Notes: generated by a model not told the origin, from the sequence alone. A stretch of DNA of 64,000 bases from Burkholderiales bacterium (GCA_021732385.1 JAKFVA010000009.1:1-64000); one strand, 5' to 3'; positions 37,383 to 48,265 are shown, counted from the first letter of the stretch. Translations and numbers: made by a program.

Positions 37383-39548
37383 TCATTCAAGCACATGACG
37401 CAGCTGGCGGGTAGTGGCGTTCAGTCTGCGAATGCCCACTTGCGCCAAGTTACTCATGAAAACCAACGCCTGGTCGGGATAGGTTTTTGCCCAGCGGTCA
37501 AATTGGCCGCGAGAGAGAAAACTCAGCCGCGCAGGGAGCGACTCGGTCATGGCGTTGGCAGTGCGTGCAATGTCATTCAAAAACGCCATCTCACCAAAAG
37601 CCATGCCGCGTCCCAAAGTAGCAAGGCGCAAACCTTCACCAGGACGCGGCGAAGTCGTTAGCGTGACCCGTCCCTCGTGCACGAAGACCAGATCGCTGCG
37701 TGGGTCACCCGCCGCAAAAATCAGTGAATGGGGCTGAATCGACTTGAGTACCAGCGCGCTCTCCAACGCAAACCGGGCTTGTTCGGACAGGCCTTCGCCC
37801 AGCTCGCCCAGTAACTCATGCTCAGTGCGAAACGGACGCCCGACCACGAGTTCGTCCTCAATCCATTCGAGCGCGCGGTCCAGATCGACAAACAAGCGCA
37901 CGCCCGGCAACTGAGCCGCATTGCGTGAGCTGACGCCAGACAAAATCAGGCTGACATGCCGGCTGGCCAGGTCTCGCCCCAGTGCACGAAACTGCGAATA
38001 ACCGGTTTCGTCCCATGCAGGCACGCGTGAGGCATCTACGATGACGCGCCTGTGGTGTTCGCGCAAGTGTTTGCGCACCTGCTCGCAAACATGTGCGGCC
38101 ACGCCAAACGAGACGATGCCCTGGAGTTCAAAAATAGGCACTTCATCGATGCGCTCGGCAATCCATGCCTCGGTCTTCATGTGACGAAGGCGGCGCGAGC
38201 GCACCTGCCCGAGCAAGTGAGTACGCCTGATGGCGCTACCGGCAGACACTTGCAGCAGCGCAAAAGTGGCCACCACAAGCCCCGCCACCAGCGCGCCAGC
38301 CCCGCCGATGACAGCAAACACACCTGCAACCAACCAGCTTTGTAAAAACGTAGCACGCGCGCGCCTCCAGTATTCCAGCGTCAGCATGGACAAAGGTACT
38401 TGGCGCGCGCCCGCTACCAGCAATGCGCCAGCCAGACACGCCAGCGGGAGCCAGGGCAACCACAAATGGCCAGTCAGCGCCACGACACACAGCAACCCCG
38501 CATGCCACAGACCAGCCTGCGTCGGTTGGCCCGACTGTTGCAATGCCGTACGTGAGCGTGAGGCACTGGTCGCAGCCGGTATCAGACCAAACACGGCGCA
38601 TCCCATACCCAGCAGGCTCTCGCGGCGCAGCACGGCGTTGGGGTCATTGCGCAATCCATGCTCGACATCGAGCTCCTGGTGAAATACCAGCACATCCAGG
38701 CTATTTACTACAGCCATCAACATCGCCAGTGACAGTAATGCCGGGCCAATCGCCTGCAGCACCCCCACCCAGGGCACACCGCCCCAGTCAGGCAAGGGCA
38801 ACAACAAAAAAGGCTGTGCAGGTGCCGCAGGTTGCAGTTGCCCAGTCGGCATAAAAACAAACGCAGCGGCTGCCACTAGTAAAACTGCCAGCAGCAAGCC
38901 CGGACCGCGTGGCCACCTTCTGAGCATCAACAGGCTGAGCGTAACCACCGCCAGGGCCGTCAGCGCATGCCAGGCCAACGCATCATGCGCCTGCCAGTTG
39001 CCTGCACCAAAGCCGATTTTCAGCTGCGATAGGATCATTGATAAACCAACACCTGCAGCAAACCCCTGTGTCACCTGCACCGGGAGAAAGCGTGCGAGTG
39101 TCGCCACGTGCAATCGCCCCAACACCCATTGCATGGCAAAAGCCATCGTCATGGCTGCCGCGGTGACAGCCAGCGCCTGGGCTCCCGTCAGACCCATTTG
39201 GGGGCCAACCGAGGTGGCCAGTGAGAGCATGGCACCAAACAGTAATGCAACCGCCGTAGTGGGCGCATAAATGACGCCGCGCTCACGTGCGCCTAAAGCC
39301 AACACCAGGCCGGGCAGGGCAGCCGACCACAACGCCAGCGCACTGGGCGAATACGTACCAGCCAGCGGTGCAAACGCCAACAAGCCCAGTCCGATGGCGT
39401 GCGGCAGTGTGACGGCAGCAGCTGATGCGGCAGCCAGCAAACCTTTTAATCGACCAGAGGATGTGACGGCTGTCGCCGACTCAAGACCCGAGGGCAGATG
39501 CGCGCTCTCCGAGTGAGCGAAGCGTGAAGGCTCAGGCTGGTTGCCCAT
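37383..39548 (-). CDS. SulP-type anion transporter fused to STAS and cyclic-nucleotide-binding domains
   Basis: 721 residues. About 1-430 is a SulP membrane domain with ten or so helices (first LKGLLAAASAAAVTLPHAIGLGLLAF). About 450-560 is a STAS domain (FELQGIVSFGVAAHVCEQV, then VIVDASRVPAWDETGYSQF). About 600-700 is a cyclic nucleotide-binding domain with a cassette-like FGEMAFLNDIARTANAMTE, where the RTA of the phosphate pocket is kept. SulP proteins move sulfate, bicarbonate or dicarboxylates; the extra domain suggests gating by cAMP or cGMP. Downstream of dcd on the same strand (11-base gap). Confidence 0.85.
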   Translation of the reverse strand: MGNQPEPSRFAHSESAHLPSGLESATAVTSSGRLKGLLAAASAAAVTLPHAIGLGLLAFAPLAGTYSPSALALWSAALPGLVLALGARERGVIYAPTTAVALLFGAMLSLATSVGPQMGLTGAQALAVTAAAMTMAFAMQWVLGRLHVATLARFLPVQVTQGFAAGVGLSMILSQLKIGFGAGNWQAHDALAWHALTALAVVTLSLLMLRRWPRGPGLLLAVLLVAAAAFVFMPTGQLQPAAPAQPFLLLPLPDWGGVPWVGVLQAIGPALLSLAMLMAVVNSLDVLVFHQELDVEHGLRNDPNAVLRRESLLGMGCAVFGLIPAATSASRSRTALQQSGQPTQAGLWHAGLLCVVALTGHLWLPWLPLACLAGALLVAGARQVPLSMLTLEYWRRARATFLQSWLVAGVFAVIGGAGALVAGLVVATFALLQVSAGSAIRRTHLLGQVRSRRLRHMKTEAWIAERIDEVPIFELQGIVSFGVAAHVCEQVRKHLREHHRRVIVDASRVPAWDETGYSQFRALGRDLASRHVSLILSGVSSRNAAQLPGVRLFVDLDRALEWIEDELVVGRPFRTEHELLGELGEGLSEQARFALESALVLKSIQPHSLIFAAGDPRSDLVFVHEGRVTLTTSPRPGEGLRLATLGRGMAFGEMAFLNDIARTANAMTESLPARLSFLSRGQFDRWAKTYPDQALVFMSNLAQVGIRRLNATTRQLRHVLE

Positions 39549-39559
39549 GAAATAGATGC

Positions 39560-40126
39560 TCAGGCTTTAGGCAAAGTCACGCCGCGTTGGCCTTGGTACT
39601 TTCCACCACGGTCCTTGTAGCTGGTTTCGCAGACTTCGTCGCTTTCAAAAAACAGCACCTGGGCGCAGCCTTCACCGGCATAAATTTTTGCCGGTAGTGG
39701 CGTTGTATTGCTGAATTCAAGCGTCACAAAACCCTCCCACTCGGGCTCAAACGGCGTCACGTTAACGATGATGCCGCAACGCGCGTAAGTGCTCTTGCCC
39801 AGGCAGATGGTCAGCACATTGCGCGGGATGCGAAAGTACTCCAGCGTACGCGCCAGCGCAAAGCTGTTGGGGGGGATGATGCAGCTGTCGCCCGAAAAAT
39901 CGACAAAGCTTTTTTCGTCAAAATTCTTCGGATCCACCACGGTGCTGTGAATATTGGTGAATACCTTGAATTCCGGCGCGCAGCGAATGTCGTAACCGTA
40001 GCTGCTAGTGCCATAGCTGATGATTTTTTTACCATCAACCTGGCGGATTTGGCCCGGCTCGAACGGCTCGATCATGCCGGTGGTCTCAGCCATTCGGCGG
40101 ATCCATTTATCGCTTTTTATACTCAT
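39560..40126 (-). CDS. dcd: dCTP deaminase
   Basis: Deaminates dCTP to dUTP, feeding dTMP synthesis (188 residues, family length). [64 protein letters not shown] and [31 protein letters not shown] are diagnostic of this trimeric dUTPase-fold enzyme. Minus strand between nagZ (63 bases upstream) and the SulP gene. Confidence 0.96.
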   Translation of the reverse strand: MSIKSDKWIRRMAETTGMIEPFEPGQIRQVDGKKIISYGTSSYGYDIRCAPEFKVFTNIHSTVVDPKNFDEKSFVDFSGDSCIIPPNSFALARTLEYFRIPRNVLTICLGKSTYARCGIIVNVTPFEPEWEGFVTLEFSNTTPLPAKIYAGEGCAQVLFFESDEVCETSYKDRGGKYQGQRGVTLPKA

Positions 40127-40189
40127 GTTGAAGGCTTGCGTTGCTTACAGAAATAATGGGAAATTCGGCGTGTTTTTTCGCAGGATGTG

Positions 40190-41269
40190 TCAGGGCAGTA
40201 AATCCAGCGCATGGATATAGGCTGGACTGCGCATCAGTTCGTCCCAAGGCATTGGAGTTGCAGTGGGTAGCAATGCCAGGCGGCGCGCCTCGCTAGCTTC
40301 GCTGGCTTGCCAGTGATCCTTGAGTAGAGCCTCGCTCAAGCCATCCAGCAATTCGTCCACTGCAGCGCCACCATCCGTACTCTGGTTGCACAGCAGCACC
40401 ATGTCGCAGCCTGCGCGCAAGGCGGTCACGGCCGCCTGCGTATAACTGACCTCGCGGCCATCAATCAGGCGGGCGCCTGCCATGCTCAGGTCGTCACTGA
40501 AAATGGCACCAGAAAAACCCAGTTGACTGCGCAAAATACCGTTCAACCAGCGGCTGGAGAAACCAGCGGGACGGGCATCAACCTTGGGGTAGACAACGTG
40601 CGCCGGCATGACGCTGGTGAGCGTGGTGCTTTGCCAACCATAGGGTGCGGCGTCATCAGCCAAAATGGTTTTGAGGCTGCGGCGGTCTACCGGGATGGCG
40701 GTGTGCGAGTCGGCCTTGACGAAGCCATGACCGGGAAAGTGTTTGCCACAGTTGCCCATGCCCGCTTGCAGCAAACCGTGCATCAGGCTTTTGGCCAACA
40801 GACTCACAACGCGCGGGTCGCGGGCAAAAGCACGGTCACCAATCACCGAGCTGGCACCAAAGTCCAGGTCAAGCACCGGTGTAAAGCTCAAATCGATCCC
40901 ACAGGCACGCAGCTCGGCGGCCAGCACATAACCACAAGCGGTGGCAGCGTTGGTGGCTTGGAGTGCGCCTGCGCCGGTACCACCTTTGCCATCCTTCATC
41001 CACAACTCACCCAGGGCGCGCATGGGTGGCAAGTGGGTGAAACCGTCGGTTTTGAAGCGCTGCACGCGGCCACCTTCATGGTCAACACAAATCAGCACAT
41101 CGGGGCGTATGGCTTTGATTTCAGCATTCAATGCCGTCAGTTGCGCGCGGTTTTCCCAGTTGCGGGCAAAGTGGATGACGCCACCTACAAGCGGGTGCGC
41201 CAAACGGCGGCGATCTGCGCTAGCCAAGGCGCTGCCTGCAATGTCTAAAACAAGTGGAGCATGCGTCAT
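40190..41269 (-). CDS. nagZ: Beta-N-acetylhexosaminidase
   Basis: Cytoplasmic glycoside hydrolase family 3 enzyme (359 residues) removing GlcNAc from anhydromuropeptides during cell-wall recycling. Key pieces: [33 protein letters not shown] and [11 protein letters not shown] with the nucleophile Asp. The start at [12 protein letters not shown] overlaps the acpS stop by 4 bases (ATGA). It is the last member of a chain of tightly overlapping genes rnc-era-recO-pdxJ-acpS-nagZ. Confidence 0.93.
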   Translation of the reverse strand: MTHAPLVLDIAGSALASADRRRLAHPLVGGVIHFARNWENRAQLTALNAEIKAIRPDVLICVDHEGGRVQRFKTDGFTHLPPMRALGELWMKDGKGGTGAGALQATNAATACGYVLAAELRACGIDLSFTPVLDLDFGASSVIGDRAFARDPRVVSLLAKSLMHGLLQAGMGNCGKHFPGHGFVKADSHTAIPVDRRSLKTILADDAAPYGWQSTTLTSVMPAHVVYPKVDARPAGFSSRWLNGILRSQLGFSGAIFSDDLSMAGARLIDGREVSYTQAAVTALRAGCDMVLLCNQSTDGGAAVDELLDGLSEALLKDHWQASEASEARRLALLPTATPMPWDELMRSPAYIHALDLLP

Positions 41270-41685
41270 GGCGTTATGGTGGGGGGAGCTGGGAATGCAT
41301 ATTCGACCACACAAAAACTGGCGGCGTAGTCGGTTTCATCGGTAACACTGATATGGGCGCAAAGACCTTGCGCTTCAAACCAACGTTTGAGGCCACCGTG
41401 TAACACGATGGCTGGCTTGCCGCTGGGCAATTTACCCACTTCGCAGAGCCGCCAAGTCATGGGCATGCGCATGCCCAGCCCTACAGCTTTGCTAAAAGCT
41501 TCCTTGGCGGAAAAGCGGGTGGCCAGGTAGCGCACACCGCGCTCGGGCCAGCGCTGGCTGCGGGTGCGCCAGGTGACCAGTTCGGCGTCGCTCAAAATTT
41601 TGAGTGCGAAACGCTCACCATGCTTCGTGAGTGACGCGCGGATGCGGCGGATGTCGCAAATGTCGGTACCGATGCCAAAAATCAC
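41266..41685 (-). CDS. acpS: Holo-[acyl-carrier-protein] synthase
   Basis: Transfers the phosphopantetheine arm from CoA to ACP (139 residues). [13 protein letters not shown] with the metal-binding Asp, and [16 protein letters not shown] with the Glu/Lys, are the two AcpS signatures. Overlaps pdxJ upstream and nagZ downstream, each by 4 bases. Its substrate gene acpP is in the same window at 54.4 kb. Confidence 0.94.
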   Translation of the reverse strand: MIFGIGTDICDIRRIRASLTKHGERFALKILSDAELVTWRTRSQRWPERGVRYLATRFSAKEAFSKAVGLGMRMPMTWRLCEVGKLPSGKPAIVLHGGLKRWFEAQGLCAHISVTDETDYAASFCVVEYAFPAPPTITP

Positions 41686-42473
41686 GCGTTCACCTTCATG
41701 GCATGCGCCGCTTCAATGCATTGCAAATAGGATTTGACAGCGGCGCTGTAGCCCAGTTCGAGCGCGTCGGCTATCAGCGCATGACCAATGGAAACCTCCT
41801 GCACGCCAGGCACAGCGCGCAAAAAATCAGCCAGGTTGGCGCGGCTCAAGTCGTGCCCGGCGTTGATGCCCAGGCCCACATCAAGCGCAGCTTGCGCGGC
41901 TTGCGCAAACTGCTGCAACACGTCGAACTGGCGCACTGTGCCCCAGGCGCTGGCATAGGTTTCGGTGTAGAGCTCGACCCGGTCGGCACCCAGCGCTTTC
42001 ACAACCGGCATGGCCTCGGGCAGCGGATCCATAAACAGGCTGACACGCACGCCCAGCGCCTTGGCTTCTTCAATCAGCGGGCGCAGCCCCTGCGCATCCT
42101 GCGGGAAACGCCAGCCGTGATCGCTGGTGAACTGGCTCTCGGTATCGGGCACAAAAGTGCATTGCTGAGGGCGCAGCTCACGCACCAAGCCCATCAGGTT
42201 CTGGTGTGGATTGCCTTCAATATTGAACTCACAACCTGGCCAGTCGCGCATGAATTGCGACAACGCATGCACATCCTGGGCGCAAATATGCCGCGCGTCA
42301 GGCCGGGGGTGCACCGTAATGCCCGTCGCACCGGCGTGCAGGCACATTTCAGCCGCGCGCAACACGCTGGGAATACCAATGTGGCGGGTATTGCGCACCA
42401 GCGCCACTTTATTCAGGTTGACGGACAAGGCGGTTCTCATCGCTGGGCGAAATGGGTATGAATCGGGGGTCAT
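41682..42473 (-). CDS. pdxJ: Pyridoxine 5'-phosphate synthase
   Basis: Condenses 1-deoxyxylulose phosphate with the PdxA product to pyridoxine 5'-phosphate in vitamin B6 synthesis (263 residues). [48 protein letters not shown] and [12 protein letters not shown], then [16 protein letters not shown], fit the TIM-barrel enzyme. The ATG at 42473 overlaps the recO stop (ATGA); MRTALSVNL at 42440 is an alternative start. Confidence 0.93.
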   Translation of the reverse strand: MTPDSYPFRPAMRTALSVNLNKVALVRNTRHIGIPSVLRAAEMCLHAGATGITVHPRPDARHICAQDVHALSQFMRDWPGCEFNIEGNPHQNLMGLVRELRPQQCTFVPDTESQFTSDHGWRFPQDAQGLRPLIEEAKALGVRVSLFMDPLPEAMPVVKALGADRVELYTETYASAWGTVRQFDVLQQFAQAAQAALDVGLGINAGHDLSRANLADFLRAVPGVQEVSIGHALIADALELGYSAAVKSYLQCIEAAHAMKVNA

Positions 42474-43222
42474 AAAGCAGCCAAATCCATCATCATCTGG
42501 CGGGTGCGCAAGACAGGCACACCACAATGGTAGTGGAGCAAGGCACGCAACTGCCCTTTCAGCTCGCCCATTTGCTCTGCAAACAAACGCAAGGTGACAG
42601 CAAACGGGTCTGGCGCATCAAGCGCAGCCTGCAGGGCACACCACTGGTTGCCGGGTAAGGCGCGCTCATCGCCGACGGCAGCGCGCAGGCCGGCTTCAGG
42701 CAGCAGGCAGTAGCGGGCATCAAAGTCCAGTGCTGCCAGGCTCATGGTTTGCAAATTAAGCGCTGGCAACACACCAATCTCGCGCAACAGCAACAACTCG
42801 AAGGTGCGCAACGCAGCAGATGATGTGCCCTGCCTGGTTGTGCCCTCGCCCAGTGCCAGCACCTGCACTGCACTGGCATAGGCGTCAAACAGCGCGGGAT
42901 GCGGGTCGTCGCGCGCCAGTAGACGCATCAGCAACTCATTGAGGTAGTAACCCGAGAGCAGCGCATCCCCTCCCGGCATGACATGGCCGCCAACCCAGTC
43001 GGCACCTTTCAAAGTGCGGATTTCTGCGTCGCCGCTAAAGCTAAGCTGCAGTGGTTGCAGTGGCAGCAATACGGGGCGAAAGTTGGAACTGGGCCGCTTG
43101 ACTCCTTTAGCCACCAACGCAATGCGCCCCAGATTGCGGGTGAATACTTCCAGGATCAGACTGGATTCGCTCCAGTCGTAGCGGTGGATAACGTAAGCGG
43201 GTTCGTGCGTGGCGCGTTTCAT
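42470..43222 (-). CDS. recO: DNA repair protein RecO
   Basis: A 250-residue recombination mediator of the RecFOR pathway, loading RecA. The N-terminal OB-like domain has [36 protein letters not shown], a typical RecO start. The helical C-terminal part shows [18 protein letters not shown]. Zinc cysteines of some RecO proteins are not conserved here, as in many Proteobacteria. Three bases separate it from the era stop; it overlaps pdxJ. Confidence 0.9.
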   Translation of the reverse strand: MKRATHEPAYVIHRYDWSESSLILEVFTRNLGRIALVAKGVKRPSSNFRPVLLPLQPLQLSFSGDAEIRTLKGADWVGGHVMPGGDALLSGYYLNELLMRLLARDDPHPALFDAYASAVQVLALGEGTTRQGTSSAALRTFELLLLREIGVLPALNLQTMSLAALDFDARYCLLPEAGLRAAVGDERALPGNQWCALQAALDAPDPFAVTLRLFAEQMGELKGQLRALLHYHCGVPVLRTRQMMMDLAAL

Positions 43223-43225
43223 GGC

Positions 43226-44137
43226 TCACTCGTATCCGAATGACCTAACCCTTGCCTCGTCATCAGCCCAGCCCGAACGCACCTTGACCCACAATTCGAG
43301 GAAAACCTTGCAATCCATTAGTTTTTCCAGCTCGACCCGGGCCTCAGTGCCAATGCGCTTGATGCGCTCGCCCTTGTCACCAATTACCATGGCTTTATGG
43401 CCGTCGCGCTCGACCACAATGGTGATGGCCAGCTTGACCAGGCGCTTGTGACCCTTGCGCGCCGGTGGCTCTTCTTCAAACTTGTCTATCACCACCGTGC
43501 TGGTGTAGGGCAGTTCGTCGCCAGTCAGGCGAAACAACTTCTCGCGCACCATTTCCCCTGCCAGGAATTTCTCGCTGCGGTCGGTCAGTTCGTCTTCGCC
43601 GTGCCACCAGGGCTGCTCGGGCAGGTATTTCTCGCAGACATCCAGCAACCGCTCGATATCTTTGGCATTTTTGGCCGACATCGGCACGATTTCAACAAAC
43701 GGGTGGCGCTGCATCATGTCTTGCAGCCAGGGCGCAATGTCGGCGCGGCGCTGCACGTTATCGAGCTTGTTGGCCAGCAGCAGCACAGGCACATCGTTTT
43801 TAAGTAAGGCCAGCACACGGGCATCGGCCGTGGTAAAGCTGCCGGCTTCAACCACCAGCAGGGCCAGATCGACATCGCCCACCGCGCCTTGCACGGTTTT
43901 GTTCAGCGTGCGGTTGAGCGCGTTGTTGTGGATCGTCTGAAAACCTGGCGTGTCAACCAATACAAATTGCGCCGCGCCACGTGTGCGTATGCCGGTGATG
44001 CGATGGCGGGTGGTCTGCGCCTTGCGCGAGGTAATGCTGATTTTTTGACCAACCAGCGCATTGAGCAAAGTGGACTTTCCCACATTGGGTTTGCCCACAA
44101 TTGCCATCAGGCCACAGCGCTGCTGAGGCTCATTCAT
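43226..44137 (-). CDS. era: GTPase Era
   Basis: A 303-residue GTPase essential for 16S rRNA maturation. G1 is GKPNVGKS at about 15-22; [13 protein letters not shown] (G2) and VDTPGFQ (G3) follow, with ANKLDN (G4). The KH RNA-binding domain is visible in [21 protein letters not shown]. The start at [15 protein letters not shown] overlaps the rnc stop (ATGA); the upstream extension in the frame lies inside rnc. Confidence 0.95.
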   Translation of the reverse strand: MNEPQQRCGLMAIVGKPNVGKSTLLNALVGQKISITSRKAQTTRHRITGIRTRGAAQFVLVDTPGFQTIHNNALNRTLNKTVQGAVGDVDLALLVVEAGSFTTADARVLALLKNDVPVLLLANKLDNVQRRADIAPWLQDMMQRHPFVEIVPMSAKNAKDIERLLDVCEKYLPEQPWWHGEDELTDRSEKFLAGEMVREKLFRLTGDELPYTSTVVIDKFEEEPPARKGHKRLVKLAITIVVERDGHKAMVIGDKGERIKRIGTEARVELEKLMDCKVFLELWVKVRSGWADDEARVRSFGYE

Positions 44138-44904
44138 GAAGCCGCCTTTTGTTTCAAATGGACCAGTACGGCGGCAGCGGCGGCTTGCTCTCCAGCGCGC
44201 CGCGATGCGCCGATACCGCGCTCGTTCAAGCCCAACTCCGGAATTTCGCACTCGACATCAAAAGTCTGCTGGTGTGCTGCGCCCAGTGTGCCCACAACCC
44301 GGTACGTCGGGAGCTTGAGCTTGCGGCCTTGCAGCAGTTCCTGCAACTCGGTTTTGGGATCTTTGGCAGCGGCGGCCATGTCGGGGTTGACCTCCACTGT
44401 TTCAAATAGACGGTGTACCAGTGCCTGGGCAGCGCTGAAGCCAGCGTCCAGGTAAACCGCGCCAATTAGCGCCTCTAACGCATCAGCCAGGATAGACGGG
44501 CGGTTTTGCCCGCCAGAGCGCATTTCTCCCTCACCCAAACGCAGCTCTTGCGGCAATCTCAAGCCCAGCGCCAATTGATGCAATGTTTCCTGCTTGACCA
44601 GATTGGCGCGCACCCGCGACAGCTCACCCTCAGGCACTTCCCGCAGCTTGTCAAACAGCAGGCTAGAGACCGCCAGACTGAGCACCGAGTCGCCTAAAAA
44701 TTCAAGTCGTTCGTTGTGGTCGGCGCCAAAGCTGCGGTGTGTCAGGGCGCGCTGCAACAGGCGGGCGTCTGCAAAATTGTGTTGCAAACGTCCCTGTAAG
44801 CTCTCTGGTGCGCAAAAAGGCAGGCCATCAGTCGGTATACCGCGCAACGCTATATCCGGCGCAGCAGCCTGTGCGGCCAGTTGGGGCTGGACAGGCGATT
44901 TCAC
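44134..44904 (-). CDS. rnc: Ribonuclease III
   Basis: Double-stranded RNA endonuclease (256 residues). The signature is [21 protein letters not shown], with a C-terminal dsRNA-binding domain ([36 protein letters not shown]). About 35 residues precede the core helix, an extension beyond E. coli. Starts at a GTG, two bases after the DUF4845 stop. Followed by era in the classic rnc-era order. Confidence 0.94.
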   Translation of the reverse strand: MKSPVQPQLAAQAAAPDIALRGIPTDGLPFCAPESLQGRLQHNFADARLLQRALTHRSFGADHNERLEFLGDSVLSLAVSSLLFDKLREVPEGELSRVRANLVKQETLHQLALGLRLPQELRLGEGEMRSGGQNRPSILADALEALIGAVYLDAGFSAAQALVHRLFETVEVNPDMAAAAKDPKTELQELLQGRKLKLPTYRVVGTLGAAHQQTFDVECEIPELGLNERGIGASRRAGEQAAAAAVLVHLKQKAAS

Positions 44905-44906
44905 GC

Positions 44907-45260
44907 CTATTTTGAACTCCCAGCGTACTTGAGCAACAAGTAAGCGGGGCCAGCCAGATGGATTTCCTTGTTGTAGGCAAACTTGACCACGGTTTTGTCA
45001 CCTTCTTTGGTAACGTCAAGGTCTTTGCCGCGGATGGACTTGATATCGTCGATTTGCGCAGCCTTGTCGAAATTGGCTCGTGCTTCTGCTGCCGAGCCAG
45101 CCAAGGCAGCCTTGTTGGTTGCCTTCAAAATAATTTGGTATTCCAAAAAAGTAGGCAGGGCCTGCGCACCGACTACACCAGCAACCACCAACACGCCACC
45201 TACAAACAGGATGCCGATTAGAGATACGCCCCGTTGATTGAATTTGCTCTGCAATTTCAT
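44907..45260 (-). CDS. DUF4845 membrane protein
   Basis: A 117-residue protein with one N-terminal helix (GVSLIGILFVGGVLVVAGVVGAQALP) and a small periplasmic or pilin-like domain. RGVSLIG resembles a prepilin-like N-terminus, but no G-F-x-x-x-E cleavage site is seen. The family is conserved between lepB and rnc in Betaproteobacteria, and its function is unknown. A strong ribosome-binding site (GAGGTGA) precedes the ATG. Confidence 0.85.
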   Translation of the reverse strand: MKLQSKFNQRGVSLIGILFVGGVLVVAGVVGAQALPTFLEYQIILKATNKAALAGSAAEARANFDKAAQIDDIKSIRGKDLDVTKEGDKTVVKFAYNKEIHLAGPAYLLLKYAGSSK

Positions 45261-45278
45261 AAGTCACCTCGCTGCCAA

Positions 45279-46244
45279 CTAGTCGAACGAACCAAAACGC
45301 TTGATGTCGCTGAAGTTCATCCAGATGAAAAAGGCCTTGCCCACAATATTGCGCTCTGGCACAAACCCCCAGTAGCGCGAATCCAACGAATTATCGCGGT
45401 TATCACCCATCAAAAAATAGTGCCCTGCGGGGACTTTGCAAACCACCCCTTCCACACTGTAGCGGCAGTTTTGTCGGTAGGGGAAATCTTCCACGCCCGC
45501 AATAAAGGCAGGGCGATCGTCATCGTTGAGCAAGCGGTGCGCTACACCGCCTAATTTTTCTTCATACTGCTTGTAGTAGCGGGTTTCATTGGTGTCAAAG
45601 AACTCGGCCACAGGTTTGACCGGTACGCTCTGCCCATTGACTGTGAGCTTTTTGTTCAGATAGGCTATCTCATCACCTGGCAGGGCGACTACGCGTTTGA
45701 TGTAATCCAGGCTGGGTTTGGGCGGGTAGCGAAACACCATTACATCACCACGCTGGGGGTTACCCACCTCAATGACCTTGACGTTGAGCACCGGCAAACG
45801 CACGCCATAGGCAAACTTGTTCACCAAGATCATGTCGCCAATCAGCAGCGTCGGAATCATCGAACCAGACGGAATCTTGAATGGCTCGAACAAAAATGAG
45901 CGCAGCACAAACACCGCCACAATCACTGGAAATAGCCCAGCCGTCCAGTCCAGCCACCATGGCTGCTGCATGACGCGGTTTTTTGCGGCCTCAATATCGC
46001 CGTCCACTTGCGTAATGCCCTTGGTTGCCAGCTCGGCGCGAAAATGCAAGGCATCGGACTCCAGCGCTTGGGCCGCTTTTTCGCGTTGCGGCAAAAAGTA
46101 CAAACGTTCGGCCAGCCAATACAAACCAGTCACCACAGTGGCACAAAACAGCAGCAGGGCAAAATTGCCTTCAACCTGCCCGAAGTACCAGGCACCGGCA
46201 TAGCCTAAAAAGCCAGCCAATACAAAAGCAGTCAGCCACTGCAT
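45279..46244 (-). CDS. lepB: Signal peptidase I
   Basis: Inner-membrane protease cleaving Sec signal peptides (321 residues). Two helices at the N-terminus. The catalytic serine is in FKIPSGSMIPTL (about S128) and the lysine in DYIKRVVALPGDEI; GHYFLMGDNRDNSLDSRYWGFVP is the box E segment. The start overlaps the lepA stop by one base. With lepA, DUF4845 and rnc it forms a conserved chain. Confidence 0.95.
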   Translation of the reverse strand: MQWLTAFVLAGFLGYAGAWYFGQVEGNFALLLFCATVVTGLYWLAERLYFLPQREKAAQALESDALHFRAELATKGITQVDGDIEAAKNRVMQQPWWLDWTAGLFPVIVAVFVLRSFLFEPFKIPSGSMIPTLLIGDMILVNKFAYGVRLPVLNVKVIEVGNPQRGDVMVFRYPPKPSLDYIKRVVALPGDEIAYLNKKLTVNGQSVPVKPVAEFFDTNETRYYKQYEEKLGGVAHRLLNDDDRPAFIAGVEDFPYRQNCRYSVEGVVCKVPAGHYFLMGDNRDNSLDSRYWGFVPERNIVGKAFFIWMNFSDIKRFGSFD

Positions 46245-48055
46245 CAGTCTTCCACCTGCAGAATGGCCAAAAACGCTTCTTGCGGCACTTCAACCGAGCC
46301 GATTTGCTTCATTCTTTTCTTGCCTGCTTTTTGTTTTTCAAGGAGTTTGCGCTTGCGTGAGATATCACCGCCATAACACTTGGCGAGCACATTTTTGCGT
46401 AAGGCTTTAATTGTCTCACGGGCAATAATGTTGGCCCCAATGGCAGCCTGTATGGCCACGTCATACATTTGACGCGAAATAATCTCGCGCATCTTGGCCA
46501 CCACAGCCCGGCCCCGGTATTGCGACAGGCTGCGGTGCACGATGATGGACAGTGCGTCGACTTTTTCGCCATTCAATAAAATGTCAACCTTGACCACATC
46601 CGAGGCGCGGTATTCCTTGAACTCATAGTCCATTGACGCATAGCCACGGCTAACGGATTTAAGCTTGTCAAAGAAGTCCAGCACAATCTCACCCAAAGGC
46701 AGGTCATAGGTGAGCATGACCTGTTTGCCGTGGTAGGCCATGTTGATTTGGGCGCCGCGCTTCTGGTTAGCCAGCGTCATCACCGGGCCCACATACTCTT
46801 GTGGCATGTACAGGTGCACCGTTACGATGGGTTCACGAATTTCCTCCAATCGCCCCTGGTCGGGCATTTTTGACGGATTCTCGACCATCACCACTTCCCC
46901 GTCCGCCTTAACCACTTGGTAGACCACGCTTGGCGCAGTTGTGATCAAGTCTTGGTCAAACTCGCGCTCTAATCGCTCCTGAACGATCTCCATATGCAGC
47001 AGGCCCAGGAAACCACAGCGAAAGCCAAAGCCCAGCGCTTGGGACACCTCTGGCTCGTAATGCAGCGAGGCGTCGTTTAACTTCAGTTTTTCAAGTGCAT
47101 CACGCAGGGAATCGTACTCACTGGCTTCGGTTGGGTACAAGCCAGCAAACACCTGCGGCTGGATTTCCTTGAAGCCCGGCAATGCTTGGGTAGCGGTAGC
47201 CGCTGCGCCGCCCGTACCATGCTTGATGAGCGTGACGGTATCGCCTACCTTTGCGGCTTGCAGTTCCTTGATGCCGGCAATGATGTAGCCCACCTCACCC
47301 GCTTCCAACGATTCGCGCGGTTGGTTGCCTGGCGTGAATACGCCCAGATTATCGGCGTTATACATGGCGCCAGTGGCCATCATCTTGATACGTTCGCCCT
47401 TGGCCAAACGGCCATCGACCACGCGCACCAACATGACCACACCAACATAGCTATCAAACCAACTGTCGATGATCATGGCGCGCAATGGGCCGCTCGGGTT
47501 ACCTTTGGGCGGCGGAATACGTGCCACTACCGCCTCCAAAATCTCGTCAATGCCCATGCCGGTTTTGGCCGAGCACGGAATGGCATCGGTAGCATCAATG
47601 CCAATCACATCCTCAATTTCGAGCTTGGCATTTTCGGGGTCGGCGTTTGGCAAGTCCATTTTGTTGAGCACGGGCAGCACCTCAACCTTTAAATCCAGCG
47701 CGGTGTAGCAATTGGCTACGGTCTGCGCCTCGACACCTTGCGAAGCATCAACCACCAGCAAAGCACCTTCGCAAGCACTTAACGAGCGGCTCACTTCGTA
47801 GGAAAAATCCACATGCCCCGGCGTATCGATCAGATTCAGGTTGTAGGTTTGGCCGTCTTTAGCCAGATATTGCAATGCGGCGGTCTGCGCCTTGATGGTT
47901 ATGCCACGCTCTTTCTCGAGATCCATTGAGTCCAGCACCTGCGCCGTCATTTCGCGCGCCTGCAATCCGCCACAGCGCTGAATCAGCCGGTCTGCCAATG
48001 TGGATTTACCGTGGTCAATGTGCGCGATGATGGAAAAATTTCTGATGTGATTCAT
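46244..48055 (-). CDS. lepA: Elongation factor 4 (LepA)
   Basis: Ribosome-associated GTPase of 603 residues. The G domain begins [24 protein letters not shown], with DTPGHVDF and NKMDLP. The LepA-specific C-terminal region contains [25 protein letters not shown], which ends the protein family. A TTG one codon upstream is the only alternative start. It lies 49 bases after a minus-strand terminator-like hairpin (48104-48130), so it may have a leader or start just after that structure. Confidence 0.96.
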   Translation of the reverse strand: MNHIRNFSIIAHIDHGKSTLADRLIQRCGGLQAREMTAQVLDSMDLEKERGITIKAQTAALQYLAKDGQTYNLNLIDTPGHVDFSYEVSRSLSACEGALLVVDASQGVEAQTVANCYTALDLKVEVLPVLNKMDLPNADPENAKLEIEDVIGIDATDAIPCSAKTGMGIDEILEAVVARIPPPKGNPSGPLRAMIIDSWFDSYVGVVMLVRVVDGRLAKGERIKMMATGAMYNADNLGVFTPGNQPRESLEAGEVGYIIAGIKELQAAKVGDTVTLIKHGTGGAAATATQALPGFKEIQPQVFAGLYPTEASEYDSLRDALEKLKLNDASLHYEPEVSQALGFGFRCGFLGLLHMEIVQERLEREFDQDLITTAPSVVYQVVKADGEVVMVENPSKMPDQGRLEEIREPIVTVHLYMPQEYVGPVMTLANQKRGAQINMAYHGKQVMLTYDLPLGEIVLDFFDKLKSVSRGYASMDYEFKEYRASDVVKVDILLNGEKVDALSIIVHRSLSQYRGRAVVAKMREIISRQMYDVAIQAAIGANIIARETIKALRKNVLAKCYGGDISRKRKLLEKQKAGKKRMKQIGSVEVPQEAFLAILQVED

Positions 48056-48099
48056 CAATAAAGACGTTCAAACGGTTGAATGAAAACAGTTCTACAAAA

Positions 48100-48240
48100 A
48101 AATAGGGCGCGTCGATGATGGACGCGCCCTGAACCAACAATCTATGGCAACTGCGATAGTTGGAAATTCATTGTAGGCAAAAAGACATGTGTACATAGCC
48201 CCAAAATGCCTAAACTTCAGCAGTTGCAAGCCAACAACAA
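48100..48240 (-). ncRNA. Candidate small RNA or lepA leader
   Basis: On the minus strand a TATAAA (complement of 48243-48248) precedes a foldable segment. Its outer stem is GCAACTGC (complement of 48220-48227) with GCAGTTGC (complement of 48147-48154). An inner stem TAGGCA/TGCCTA lies near 48212-48173. The segment ends in a strong intrinsic terminator at 48130-48104, which has a T tract. This fits a free-standing RNA of roughly 140 bases, or a longer one from the promoter at 48394-48421. A leader that attenuates lepA is the alternative. I recognise no known RNA family. Confidence 0.4.
48104..48130 (-). terminator. Intrinsic terminator upstream of lepA
   Basis: Ten-base-pair perfect stem AGGGCGCGTC/GACGCGCCCT with a 7-base loop (48114-48120). 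On the minus strand it is followed by ATTTTTTTGTAG. It is 49 bases before the lepA start codon and is too far from mucD (which has its own terminator) to serve that gene, so it closes an intervening transcript or acts in a lepA leader. Confidence 0.8.
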
Positions 48241-48256
48241 GATTTATATGCACAGC

Positions 48257-48265
48257 TTATCCACA
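48257..48265 (+). promoter_or_regulatory. Perfect DnaA box
   Basis: TTATCCACA exactly matches the consensus DnaA box. It lies just upstream of the TATAAA of the candidate small RNA on the minus strand and inside the inverted repeat TGCACAG...CTGTGCA. Degenerate boxes (two mismatches each) are near 48291 and 48305. A single perfect 9-mer can occur by chance. Confidence 0.45.
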
